Part shown: one piece after another, positions 22,560 through 33,150 of the stretch
Position numbering within the stretch: the first letter of the stretch is position 1
Layout: each line of letters opens with the position of its first letter
Source of the DNA: Capitulum mitella
Lineage: Eukaryota; Arthropoda; Thecostraca; Pollicipedomorpha; Pollicipedidae
NCBI GenBank assembly: GCA_030062745.1
Contig: CP099843.1
Coordinates: forward strand, 22,782,622-22,846,621
Direction of reading: 5' to 3'
Length of the DNA stretch: 64,000 nt
Made by a program: the position numbers and the translations under genes
The notes under the pieces: generated by a model
Database searches by the model: none
What the model was told of the DNA's origin: nothing
The model's input: only the letters and a program-made list of their open reading frames with translations

Positions 22560-23790
22560 CCTATCGGGCGGAAAAGCAGTAGCGTAGCCAGGGGGTCCTA
22601 GAGGTCCTAGAACGTTCCGAAATTCTCGGCCCACGAAGGGGCTCCTGGCGTTTGCCTAAACGGGCTCCCTGGCCGGGAAAGGCAAACCCACTTTTCCGCA
22701 AAGGGTCCCCAGACTCCAGGCAAAGACCGCACTGACAGGTCGCGGGGTGCCCTTGACCGAGAAAGGTAAGTGGCACCGGCGCAGCCACAGGGGACCCGGG
22801 GGCCCGGCCCCTTCCCTTAGGCCCGCATTTCTGGTGAAATCATTGCACATCGTCTGCTCAGCAGACAGTTTTCGTATGATTTCAGTTTACATTGAGGTCC
22901 AGGCCCTCCTAAAGAAAATCCTGGATGCGCCCCTTGTAAGTGGGTCCCCCGGCATGTGCCTACCAAAAGACGAGTACCGGAAAGAGTGCTCCTCTGCAGA
23001 GGAGCCGCCAGCCAGGAAAAGGATGAGATGGTGGGATGGGATAGTGTCGGTGTGTCGGGAAGGCCCACGAAGGAGCCCCCTGACATTTGCCTGACTGGGA
23101 AAGGCAAATCCATTCTACCGCAAGGGTCCCCAGACTCCAGGCAAAGACCCCTCGAACAGGAAGCACGGCGCCCCCTGAAAGGTGCCCTCTGGGAAAGGTA
23201 AGTGGGCCCCCGGCACGTACCTGTCAAATGGCATATGTAAGGACAGGAAAACGTGCTCCTCTGCAAAGGAGCCGCCTGCCAAGAAAGATTCTCCTCCCAT
23301 GGGACAGTGCCGGTGTGTCGGGAAGGGCCATGAAGAGGTCCCCGGAAACTTGCCTAAAGGGGTTCCCTGGCCGACAAAGCCAGCCCTCCGCCAAGGGCCC
23401 CAGACCCAGGCAAGGACCTCTCTGGCAGGTAATGGGGTGCCCCTGACAGGGAAAGGTAATGGGCCCCCGGCATGTACTTACCAAAAAGCATATGCGAGGA
23501 CAGGAGAGTATGCTTCTCTGCAAAGGAGTCGCCAACCAGCAAAGGTAATCATGGATGTAGGTGTGTTGGGAACGGAGCTCGAGTGACGTAGCGTAAATCA
23601 AGGGCCCTAGGGGTCTTATCATCCCAGCTCTAGGAATTCTTGGCATGGGAAGGGAGTCCCCTGGGTCGGGCCCCTGACATGTCCTAAGGAGCCCCAATGT
23701 TCGCCGACCTGGAAAGGTCAGGGATCCGGTTAGGCAAAGACGGCTCCTGGCAGGAAAGGTGCCTGCCCTGGAATGGCTGCCAGATGCCAG
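22560..23790. repeat. Tandem array, ~268-bp unit, about four degenerate copies
   Basis: The block AGACTCCAGGCAAAGACC recurs near 22711, 23131 and 23402, and a decayed copy lies near 23735. The block TGCTCCTCTGCAAAGGAGCC recurs near 22990, 23248 and 23515. The step is 271 between the second and third copies. It is 420 between the first two, which falls to 264 once the 156-bp repeat at 22783-22938 is removed. Several units carry the donor-like GAAAGGTAAGTGG. Long open frames across it on both strands are artefacts of the repeat. Confidence 0.8.
22783..22938 (-). mobile_element. Dispersed short repeat, copy 1 (minus orientation)
   Basis: Read on the minus strand it starts GGCGCATCCAGGATTTTC. 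It runs through ACTGAAATCATACGAAAAC, CAGACGATGTGCA and AAATGCGGGCCTAAGG, and ends in a G-rich tract and TGTGGCTGCG. The plus-strand copy at 48772-48912 has the same blocks in the same order. The start resembles the GTGGCGTAGCCAGG ends common to animal non-autonomous DNA transposons. It interrupts the 268-bp array, so it inserted after the array formed. Confidence 0.8.
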
Positions 23791-26540
23791 TACCGGGTAT
23801 CGTAGTGGCATAACTAGGCGGCCATCAGATCAATTCAATGGAAATGTAGGAAGGTTGCCGCCTGGCAGACTGCCTGATCATTTAGATAAAAAAGTGAGAG
23901 CTCTACCAAGGCCTATTTTAAGAGAAATCACTGGGGGAGGGGAAATTTCGGCCAGTCGATTTATGGGCGACATAAAAAAATCTGGACATTTCGCCAGCCT
24001 TGTTTTGTCTGACCTCGTCCGAGTTCGGTTTGACAGGCTGGTGTGGCAAGACTACCGGTCGCCCGTGGCTGAAACTTGGCGGTCTCAGGGGTTTCCTGGC
24101 ACAAAACATTATGTTAGATTTTCGGGTTTCTGAACGGCGGGGCTGAGCCCGGCACGCGCTGGAGGCCTCCACAAAGTTTGTATATTCTGGGCGCAGTCCG
24201 ATATATTTTCGAAAAACTTAGACGCGCACCGCTTCCAGGCGTTCGATCTGGGAAACTGCGGGTCACATTAACACATAACCAGATACGTTCGACAACGAAT
24301 CGATTGGGGAATTGCTTTGCAAGGAAAAGGCTGAACCGGTTCCGGCGCGTGGCGCAGGCTGGCCAAGGGAACAACAAAAAACGACCGTTTTTCAAGGTTT
24401 CAAAATGGGGTCATGATCTCGGTAACCGTCAAAGATATGAACCGAAGGACACGATGAACAGCCACAAGGTACGGTAGGAAATCATTTAGCAGGGTCGACA
24501 TCATCCACCGGACGGGCGAGCTGCGGCGCACTCTCAACATGGTTTACACGGGGTTTTCGAATGCAAAGGCGTCATTGTCTAACATGAAATTGGTACCAAC
24601 GGAAAGCCCGTTCTTTTGCCGTTCCGAAGGTGCAAAACACTAATCAGGTGTGTCGCGGCCGTTTCAGGCAAGCAGCGCCACATGAACCGATGTAGGAGGC
24701 AATATGGCCCATTTTCAAGTGAGCTCGAGACCATTACTAACCGTCGACACGACGTCTTTCCCAGCGCCTAATCTCGCCAAGCACGGGTCGCACCGAGACG
24801 AAATCTGGTTCGTTCGACACAAAATCGGCTGGAGAACAATCACGTGAAACACCGCGCGAGGGAAGCAGCACATGACGTATGCTAGCCACGGGACCACTAA
24901 GATGACCGTTTTGCGAGTTTTACTTAAGAGGGTAACAGTAAACTGAACCTTCATTTATAAGGACTCGGCTACTATGTAGCCCCACGTCAGAAGGGACTGA
25001 CTGCATATCATTCCACATTGCCGACCTCGTCCATCAAATGGGGTAACCGCGGCACGCACTCAAAGTGGGCGCATTTCCGGTTTTTGGATCCTTTGTGTTT
25101 ACAATGTGATTGCGATGGCATGGCGGATGAGTTTTTTTGTCAAAATTAACGCGCATGGAACGAAAGAGCTTTCGTTGTTTTGACGCTGCCATAAAATAAT
25201 AATAATAATTCACCTAACTTTTACTGCTATGACGTGGCAGGTAAACCGGCAGAAGTCGTGATTTTGCGGAAAATCGATATATTTCGAGGTATTTGTGTTC
25301 CATTGAAGAATGTGGCAACACCATTAGGAACGTACCGTTTAAGATACTACCGCTATGTTCTTCAGTTAGTTGTGAACCCGTCAGCATAAGGCATCTGGTG
25401 TGCCTCGTTGTGGTCGGTCCAAATGAAGGCGTATAAAAAAGGTCTGCATGTCGCGTTTTGTCTATTACGATCGAAAACCAGTTTCTCTTGCTGTTAAATG
25501 AAAACTGTATCATTGCATCCCGCTCGGCTTGACCTTGACGTGGCTTCCAATTTCGGGATTTCAAATACTACATGACTAAAAAATATCTCTATAATGGGCA
25601 TGAAGGTTCGATCAGATATATATCCAGTTGGACAAACACAAACAGGATTTCTCAGAGACGGACAGACATTGGTAGACAGAGACAGATACAGGAAATGAAA
25701 CGAAAACAGAAAAAGAGACAGAGACAGTCAGAAACGACAGCGACTGCGGGGAAACAACGAAAGACTGGGCTTTTTCTATCTATGACCCCGCCAGGATTCG
25801 CTGCATTTTTGCGCATTCCGTTTATTCCGCTTGCCGTCGCAGCAGCCTATGAGACTGCATCAGTAAGAACGGAATCCAGCAGAACCGTCACAAGCATGAA
25901 GAACGTTTATGGGTGCAATCCATGCCCTAATCCTTGCACTCATCTATGCCAATCGAATTCTAGGTGACGGAATTTGAAGCCTGTCTGACGTTTAAAACTC
26001 ATTTTCCATTTCCTTTTTTATTTGCGAATAGATGCCTCACCATAGACATATTCCAATAGCAGTATCTACCTGAAGCGCGTCAAAGACCTGATCGGGCGTG
26101 CTCTGCTGGCAAAACAACGCTGTCAATGGGGGGAGGGGATTTGCTGTGTGTTGGGAAGGGGGGTCAATTTGGCGGTCACTAGCGGGGATTCCCTCTCCCC
26201 AGTTAACATGTTAAAATAGGCCCTGAGCTCGACATTAATGGGATCCTAGTGGCCAGAGCAGTGAATATAGATGATCCAGGCCAGCTTTCTCAATAGAAAG
26301 CTTGGTTACTATGGGAAAGAAAGCCGTTTTCTACCAAGTACCTCTGGTGCTCAAGCCATGGGCAGGGACTTAATTTTGCATTCCTTTGAGGGGGCGCACG
26401 TCCCTCAATGTTGATATCAGCTCCCCCGAAGTGGGGCCTACGATGCTATCCTGGAGCCCATGGTTCAAATGACATTTCATTCTGATAAGCATTTTACAAC
26501 CTTTTCAAAAGGCGGCACCAGTCATTATGCAAATTCAAGT
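23791..26540. other. Repeat-gap DNA without a recognised gene
   Basis: A GTGGCATAACTAGG word at 23805 looks like another transposon end. A purine-rich GACAGA-type stretch runs about 25640-25740. No coding region is recognised. Confidence 0.4.
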
Positions 26541-27106
26541 TGCAGAACGATTTCCTCGTCTGGTTAAGAAAATCCTCTCCTGGAAGTTTGAGAGCTCTCT
26601 AAAAATAGTGAGGTCACTCTCAAAAACTTCAGGGCCCCACAGCATACTACCATGGAACCTCTAGATGAATTCAAGGGGATCCTCTTGAGGAGTCCAATGA
26701 GATCTCCTCCGGTCTTAGGGGCCACCTCGGACATTCTAAGGGACCCCCTCAAACAGTCAGAAGAGGATTCTGAAATCAATGAGGAAATGGCTGGGGCCCG
26801 CGGAGATGTTTAAGAGGCCTCCTAAAAATACTAAGGTTTCCCTCAAAAGCTCAAGGGGCCCAAAAAAACTCTCCTGGGTCCTTCTGATAAACAAAAGAAA
26901 CGACCTTCACCTAGGTTTGAGAGTTCCTTCTTGAATTCATCTCGAGGAGTCAATGAATTTTTTTGCGGCACCCTCAAATTTTTGAGAGGCTCCGAACATT
27001 CAGAAAGGGAACCTTGAAGCAAACGAGACTTTGTCTGAGAGGCCTTCGGAAAATATCAAGGGCGCTGTCAAAACGCTTGAGGACCTACAGAATTCCAAGA
27101 GGCCCT

Positions 27107-28336
27107 TTAACCCTATTCCCGAAGGGCTAGACTATGGGCTAGGTATGGTCGATTCCCGGCAGGGGGGCGGGCGGATTCAGCCCCTCTGAGATCTCGAGAA
27201 CTACACATCCGATATCATCGCAACAAACGGCAATCGATTTGCCATGACGTGAACTACATTTTTACAGAAAAGAAATTTTTAAAATTCTGAAAGGTGTGGA
27301 TACAGAGGGGCAAAAATGTCAAAATCAGGGATATTTTTGGACTTCTTATAACTCCGTTGTTTATTGACCGATTTCGATGAAACTGGCATGAATCGAGAGA
27401 TTATGGATAGGACGTTACCACTGGTACACACATCCGAAATTTTGAGAAAATTCATGGGCGTTCACAGGGTTTCAAAAATAGGAGGATTAGTTTTCCACCA
27501 ACTGAATGAACAAAAAAAGGCAAAAAGACTTTTTTGGCCTCTGCTAGTCATGTTATGCTAAAGAAGTACAAATCGCGTTACAATGTTTGTATAAGGTTAG
27601 CATAGGCGGTGCCAGGGACATGAAAAAGGGGAAACTGTCATGGTCACACGTTCTTCAGATCAACTTGTGACCTTTGACCTTAAATGATCTCCAGTGACCT
27701 TTGAGTCACTTGGAATGATCTCCTGAGCATTTAATATTATCTGTAAACGTTTTCAATCATTTGAATTTTCTCTATTTAGAAAAAAATTATGTTATGTCTA
27801 TTGCGATATAGGATATGCGCACTGACGTTTTAGGTCATAGCTCCGTGACCCGACCGGATATCAAGCTGAAATTTATTACGCAAGTAGAGGGTACCCTTCT
27901 ATGTCATACATATTCCGGGTTTGGCATTTGAAAAAAAACAACGCCGAAGTTATTACAATAAAACCAAATTTTGACTTTTGACCTTGACCTAACCTTGTTA
28001 AGTGACCTCAGATAAACAAAATTACACCTGGACATTGCCCAACTATTTAGCTATACATCCATTTAAAGTTTAAAGTTCTATCGTAAAAACGCTGTTTTTG
28101 GCCGGCATTTTCCTTTTACCCTCAACATGGCCATAAATGGTATGAGGTGCCTCCCAAAAAACGTTGCCTGGCTCCGCCCCCGATCAAAATTAAAATTGAA
28201 ATTTTGTCACGGCACGCAGCAAAAATAGCTAAGAAAAGTGACCAAGTTTCGTGAAGCTGCGCTAAAAAGCCTGGAATTGGCAAGCAAAAAACCCGAGGGG
28301 GCGGATTCAGTACCCCCCTGCCGGGAATAGGGTTAA
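27107..28336. mobile_element. piggyBac-type non-autonomous element (MITE), 1.23 kb
   Basis: Both ends carry the TTAA target site followed by inverted CCCTATTCCC: TTAACCCTATTCCC at 27107-27120 and GGGAATAGGGTTAA at 28323-28336. TTAA duplication with CCC ends is the hallmark of the piggyBac superfamily. The inverted repeat continues as CCCGGCAGGGGGG then GGCGGATTCAG, but the left end has an extra ~40-base insertion or duplication (CCCGAAGGGCTAG...) that repeats the CCCGG start. No transposase frame is present; the longest frame inside is short and unlike a transposase. It interrupts the 240-bp array. Confidence 0.85.
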
Positions 28337-28992
28337 ACTAGTTTAAGGAGGGGCCCTCTCTAAGACCCAAATAATCCTTTTGGAATAAAACTCCCCCAAA
28401 TTCCTTGAAAAATCCTTGAATTTATTTAGGGAGGCCATGCTATTTTCAGATGGCACCTCAGACGTTCAGGAAGTATAAATCGGACGAGTAAATGCTTGAG
28501 CTCCCTTTGAAAACATCAAGGACCCCTTGAAAAGATCGAGAACCCCACAGAAAAACTCTAAGGGCCCTTTAAATTAATCCAAGGAGCCCCCCCTCAGATC
28601 AGAAGGGCTCCCACTGAATTGCTCTCGAGAGCTCATTGGAATTTTTGTGTGGCCTTCAAACATTTGAGAGGTCCATTGGTATTTCGGAAGGTCTCTGAAA
28701 TATTCGGGATAGGAGTTTTTAACCGCACGAGGAAATGTCTGAGGCGTCGTCCGAAAACATTAAGCGGCTTCTCAAAAAGCCTGAGATCCCACACATACTC
28801 GATGAATCCTTAGAAAAAGGAAGGGATCTCCGTGGCGTTCGAGGGGCTCTCCTTAGATTCATTCCAAATGCCCTTGATATTTTCAGAGGCACCTCATATA
28901 TCCTGGAAAGGCTGAACCAAACGAGTAAATATTTCAGGGATCCGCTGAAGACATCAAGGGCACTCCTAACACGTTTAGGACCCCACAGAAAC

Positions 28993-29808
28993 ATGTCTGT
29001 CAAGACAGCCCACGCTCAGCCCACGGTCAGCCCAAACTCGAGACCCCTTTAAAATCGCCCAAAACGCGTCAGCAGATAGATGTTGACTAACTGAGCCCAT
29101 TGACACCATCAGACGTCCATCGCATCTATTACTCTGCACTCCAGAGCACAAAACACAAAACACCACGAAATGTCGCGGAAACAAATGTACCTTAAACGCC
29201 AACAAATAGGTACTCAAAATGTTCGTCTCGGGCCGCTGAGTCTAAAAATACAACATACACTACATTTCATTGATGACATTTTGAGTTAATGCGGAAGATG
29301 ACCGTGTTTTTACCCTATGCTTTATTTTACATTGGATTTAACATGGGACCCTATGGAACTGATTTCGGCGGACCCCTTCGATTTCGCCAATTTCTTCTGT
29401 GCTGGTACCCAGAATCGCAATACACATGAAACCATCATCGGAACCTCATCGCATTGGTATCCACACGGCCAAATCGGGCTCCAAAAAATATGCGTTAAAA
29501 ACACATTTTTTAATGTTACTGCAAACCGGGACAAGCAGGTACTCAAAATGTTCGTCTTGTGCCGCTGAGTCCAAAAATGGAGCATGCAAATCGTTTCGTT
29601 AATAACTTTTTGATTTACCCGTTTTTTTTTACCCTGTGCTTTATTTCCAATTGGATTTAACCCTATATTTGGATGGGACCCTATAGAACTGATTTCGGCG
29701 GACCCCTTCGATTTCGCCCATTTCTTCTGCGCTGGTACCCAAAACCGCAATCCACATGAAACCATCACCAGAACTCCATCGCATTGATATTCACACGGTC
29801 AAATTGGG
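28993..29808 (+). repeat. Left arm of the long inverted repeat
   Basis: It contains two offset copies of the block with GATTTCGGCGGACCCCTTCG (29355 region and 29692 region), and ends near AAATTGGGA at 29808. Open frames on either strand within it are shared with the right arm and are non-coding by-products. Confidence 0.85.
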
Positions 29809-29944
29809 ATGAGATGACAAGTGACATGGGTGATGTGAAGGAGCAGTGGAAACCCAGAAAAATAAACAGAGAAGGTTCACATACCCCCAGAAAGGTTTTC
29901 CTTCGTCATCTGCTGCCTCAGTTCACTCGCAAGGAGCCAGATCA

Positions 29945-30126
29945 CGCCAGCCGAAACTCCAGCCGAGACTCCAGCCAAGACTCCAGCCAGGAATGCAGCC
30001 AAAACTCCGTCCGAGACTTCAGCTGAGACTGTGGCCGAGACCCCAGCTGAGACTCCGGCTGAGACTCCGGCCAAGATCCCGATTGAGACTCTAGTCAAGA
30101 CTCCGGCCGAGATTCCAACGGAGACA
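29945..30126 (+). repeat. 12-bp minisatellite GAGACTCCAGCC
   Basis: About 15 imperfect copies of GAGACTCCAGCC or GAGACTCCGGCC, inside the long-inverted-repeat element just before the kinase fragment. In one frame it would encode repeats of A-E-T-P, but no start or splice context supports translation. Confidence 0.85.
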
Positions 30127-30193
30127 AGGAAACAGAGCATCCCTCCAGCTGGCCACAGCTCCACAAGACGACACTCGTTATTGTCATATTGTT

Positions 30194-30229
30194 GGCACGT
30201 TATTGTCGTAGTCGTAACAATAACGTGCC
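30194..30229. repeat. Perfect 12-bp hairpin
   Basis: GGCACGTTATTG (30194-30205) and CAATAACGTGCC (30218-30229) are exact complements around a 12-base loop. It lies between the minisatellite and the kinase fragment and has no T-run after it. Confidence 0.8.
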
Positions 30230-30330
30230 GGTAACGCCTCTGTGGTTTGCTTGAGCTTGCTGCGCTTATCAAGCAGAATCAAGCCCTTGCTTTCTGGAGA
30301 ATCGCCGTCTTATTACGTATTTCTTTCCAG

Positions 30331-30787
30331 CTGTGCGCGCGGCCCCGGTGCCGCAGCCTCATAATGGGCGACATGGCCACCGTCTGATTTGCTTCGGCAA
30401 CCCGCTGCTGAACATGGTGCTTAATGTGAACAGTCGCGAACTACCGAGCAAGTGTGGCCTGTGGACCGACGACCAGACTGAGATCAACCAGCAGCAGAAG
30501 CCGCTGTTCGAGATGTTCGGCAACGGCCAAGTGTCGTTCTGTCCGGGCGGCTCGGTGGAGAACACCACTCCCCGGTACTGCCGGGTTCTGGGGGAGCTCG
30601 GACGGGTGGCCTTCATCGGCGCTGTTGGCGTCGACATGTTCCGTCAGAGGCTGGAGAAACTGTTCAGCGCGGACGGCGTCGGCACCAGATACGTAGTGCA
30701 CTTGGGCCAGCCCACGGGGCGCTTTAAGAACCTTGTGTGTGGTGCGGACCGCTCTTTAGTGAACGTCATCGACGGTACCAATTTCTG
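30331..30787 (+). pseudogene. Adenosine kinase (PfkB family) N-terminal fragment inside a transposable element
   Basis: The frame reads LICFGNPLLNMVLNVN, then the FCPGGSVENT block, FIGAVGVDMFRQRLEKLFSA and GQPTGRFKNLVCGADRSLVN, ending DGTNF and TGA. This is the order of the first ~140 residues of adenosine kinase (GNPLLD, GGS-QN, G-IG-D-FG, EPTGTC, NRSL-A). The C-terminal half with the ATP site and the catalytic D-NGAGD is absent. The adenosine-ribose Asp of GNPLLD is Asn here. The likely ancestral start, ATGGGCGACATGG at 30364, is out of frame and stops at once. An acceptor-like TTTCTTTCCAG precedes the fragment. Poly(A) signal at 31006. Probably a captured, non-enzymatic fragment; expression as an exon of a chimeric transcript cannot be excluded. 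Confidence 0.8.
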
Positions 30788-31005
30788 ATGACCTGCGCGC
30801 GCATTCGTGCCGCACAGCCTGGCTGTACTCAGTAGCGACACTTGTGTATACTTTGATGATGTTTCGTGACGGGTGACCCGGAGAACCTTAGAGGTGGATA
30901 AGTTCTGCTGGTTCTGTTCGTTCTGGTTCGTTGGTGCTGCTGAACGCTGTCGGCACCTTATCGGTGGCCATGCTGCCGATCTGGCCGTCCCTGATCGCCG
31001 ACAAG

Positions 31006-31011
31006 AATAAA
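31006..31011 (+). terminator. Poly(A) signal after the adenosine-kinase fragment
   Basis: AATAAA occurs about 220 bases after the in-frame stop and just before the right arm starts. It may have been captured with the gene. Confidence 0.5.
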
Positions 31012-31035
31012 ATTGTCTGTTGCTAACACGTGTTC

Positions 31036-31924
31036 TGCCATGGCTTGAGCCGCTTTGCAAAGAGATTAGGAAGTGTGGTTTTCACCTATTTTCTTTGGAG
31101 CCCAGTTTTACCGCGTGAATTTCAGTGCGATATAGTTCCGGTGATGGTTTCATGTGTATTGCAATTCTGTATACCAGTACAGAAAAAAAATTGGCGAAAT
31201 CGAAGGGGTCCGCCGAAATCAGTTCCATAGGGTCCTATGTTAAATCCAATAGGAAATAAAGCATAGGATAGAAAACGGTTTTGTTTCGTAATAAATCAAA
31301 AAGTTACAAACCGAAACTTTTGCATGCACTAATTTTGGACTCAACGGCACAGGACAAAAATTTTGAGACCTATTTGTCCCGCTTTGGAATAACATTAAAA
31401 AATGTGTTGTTGACGTATATTTTTTGGAGCCCGATTTGACCATGCGGATATCAATACGATGGAGTTCTGATGATGGTTTCATGTGTATTGCGGATCTAGG
31501 TACAGTACAGAAGAAATTGGCGAAATCGAAGGGGTCCGCCGAAATCAGTTCCATAGGGTCCCATGTTAAATCCAATGTAAAATAAAGCATAGGGTAAAAA
31601 AAACGGCCATCTTTCGCAATAACTCAATATGTTATTGAAATGTAGTGTATGTTGTATTTTTACATTCAGTGGCCCGAGACGAACATTTTGAGTACCTATT
31701 TGTTGGGGTTTAAAGTACATTTGTCTCCGTGGCATTTTTGTGGTGTTTTGTGTTTTGTGCTCTGGAGTGCAAAGTAATAGATGCTATGGACGTCTGATGG
31801 TGTCAATGAGCTCAGTTAGTCAACATCTATCTACTGACGCGTTTTGGGCGATTTTAAAGGGGTCTCGAGTTTGGGCTGACCGTGGGCTGACCGTGGGCTG
31901 AGTGTAGGCTGTCTTGACAGACAT
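31036..31924 (-). repeat. Right arm of the long inverted repeat
   Basis: This is the reverse complement of the left arm, with the same sub-repeats (CGAAGGGGTCCGCCGAAATC at about 31200 and 31528). It reaches about 70 bases further inward than the left arm, to about 31036, just after the kinase poly(A) signal. Confidence 0.85.
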
Positions 31925-32490
31925 CACAACTCAATGGGCACTTGATATGTATATTCAATAAGAAACACTCCGGAAAGTCTACTTGAGTTCATCTACAGGA
32001 CTCACTGAAGTGTTTGTTGTCTCATTTAATCTTTTTCGAGGCCTTCAGTACCTTCAGGGAGTCCACATTCATGAACGAGGTTTTAAGTCGGACGAGGAAA
32101 TGTTTGTGGCCCTCTAAAGAAACCAAAGTCCCTCTCAAAAAATTTCAGGATTTCACGAAAGGCTCCAATGAGCCCTCGGGATGAATTCAAGGAGGGCCCC
32201 GTCCTGAATTCTATAACTCTTTGAGTGGGCCCTTGATCATCGTGTTTTCAGAGTAACTCTCAACAATGCCCGAAGTGTGGCTTAAAACTTTCTCCTTGAT
32301 GTTTAAGGTTTTTTTAAAACATCAAGGATCTTCTTAATGGCAGCACAAAAAAAACTAATGACGCCTTGGATAAATGCTAGTAAGGGTTCCTCACACGTCA
32401 TGGAGCAACCCGCCATAAAGATGGGTTGTTGGGGCACCTAGTTTCGAATTGGGGCCCTTTCAGTTCTGCCCCTCTCAGTCTATCAGTTCC

Positions 32491-32508
32491 ACAAAACGGC
32501 ACCTCTGA

Positions 32509-32557
<49 letters not shown>

Positions 32558-32580
32558 TACACTCAGAGGTGCCGTTTTGT
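32491..32580. repeat. 23-bp perfect inverted repeat around an (AT)n core
   Basis: The left arm begins ACAAAACGGCACCTCTGAG (32491-32513 in full) and its exact complement is 32558-32580, with about 44 bases of alternating AT between them. It can extrude as a cruciform and looks like a minimal MITE with a microsatellite core. Confidence 0.85.
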
Positions 32581-32610
32581 GTTTTAGTTTAGTTTTAGTT
32601 CAATTTAACA

Positions 32611-32704
32611 TTTAGTTTGTTTCCAAATATATATGCATATATATATAGTGTATAGTATATATATATATATATATATATACATATATATATGGGAACAAAC
32701 TTAA
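32611..32704. repeat. Second inverted repeat around a TA-rich core
   Basis: TTTAGTTTGTTTCC (32611-32624) faces GGGAACAAACTTAA (32691-32704), 12 of 14 pairing, around TA repeats. It lies 30 bases after the first palindrome and has the same design. Confidence 0.7.
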
Positions 32705-33150
32705 TGTCTTCTATGAATCTTTTTTTTAGAACAGCTGCTGTCGGTCCAAACAAAGTGCCCTAATTCCGTTGAGAAATTCACATTTTGTGGGAGATTAGGT
32801 TGCGAGGCTCCTCGATCTAACCCCCTCCCAAATTATTTACACAAAACGACACCCGTGGCCATGGGGCCCCCGTAGTGTTCAAGGATTTCCCTTAGCGTTG
32901 GGGCCCCCTTTATTCTCTTGAGCCCTACCAAAAAATTTTGGTTACGCCACTGTGGAAAAGTGCCATAATCTTGCTTTCCAAGCATTTTTTTTTTTAACCA
33001 GATGTTAATTTTCGAAATTGGCGAAACAGAGTGGCCGAAAGCGCGGAGAGAAATTAACATTTGGGGGAAGATTAGGTTACAACCTGGCTGTAGGTTTGTC
33101 CCCCCACCAATCCTTTGCACAGAGTTTGGGCCCGTCCACTCACACCGGAT
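32705..33150. other. Short gap with a transposon end
   Basis: ACCAAAAAATTTTGGTTACGCCACTG near 32928-32953 is the complement of the CAGTGGCGTAACC-type end found on many animal DNA transposons. No gene is seen. Confidence 0.45.

Larger units (their letters stand above)
28993..31924. mobile_element. Long-inverted-repeat element carrying an adenosine-kinase fragment
   Basis: The ends are perfect inverted copies: ATGTCTGTCAAGACAGCC at 28993-29010 and its complement at 31907-31924. Homology then runs inward about 815 bases on the left and about 890 on the right. Each arm holds repeats of a ~330-bp sub-unit (block GGTACTCAAAATGTTCGTC at about 29207 and 29542; its complement in the right arm), as in foldback elements. 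The ~1.2-kb centre holds a minisatellite, a hairpin and a kinase gene fragment. The flanks CACAGAAAC (left) and CACAAC (right) could be a decayed target-site duplication. No transposase is present. The superfamily is unclear; long arms with captured gene DNA recall Mutator-type Pack elements. Confidence 0.85.
26541..32450. repeat. Degenerate ~240-bp tandem array with two large insertions
   Basis: A GAGGAAATG-like marker (with variants GAGTAAATG and GAGACTTTG) occurs at 26780, 27025, 28486, 28729, 28923 and 32094. Raw steps are 245, 1461, 243, 194 and 3171. Subtracting the element at 27107-28336 (one TTAA kept) turns 1461 into 235. Subtracting 28993-31924 turns 3171 into 239. The units share motifs such as CTCAAAAAC, GACCCCACAGAAA and GGGCCCTTTAA. 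Purine/pyrimidine bias is strong; nothing is coding. Confidence 0.75.

Noticed and set aside
29877..30272. Open frame made of Ala-Gly-Val-Ser repeats on the minus strand and A-E-T-P repeats on the plus strand
   Set aside because: It is produced by the 12-bp minisatellite inside the transposable element; no start or splice support.
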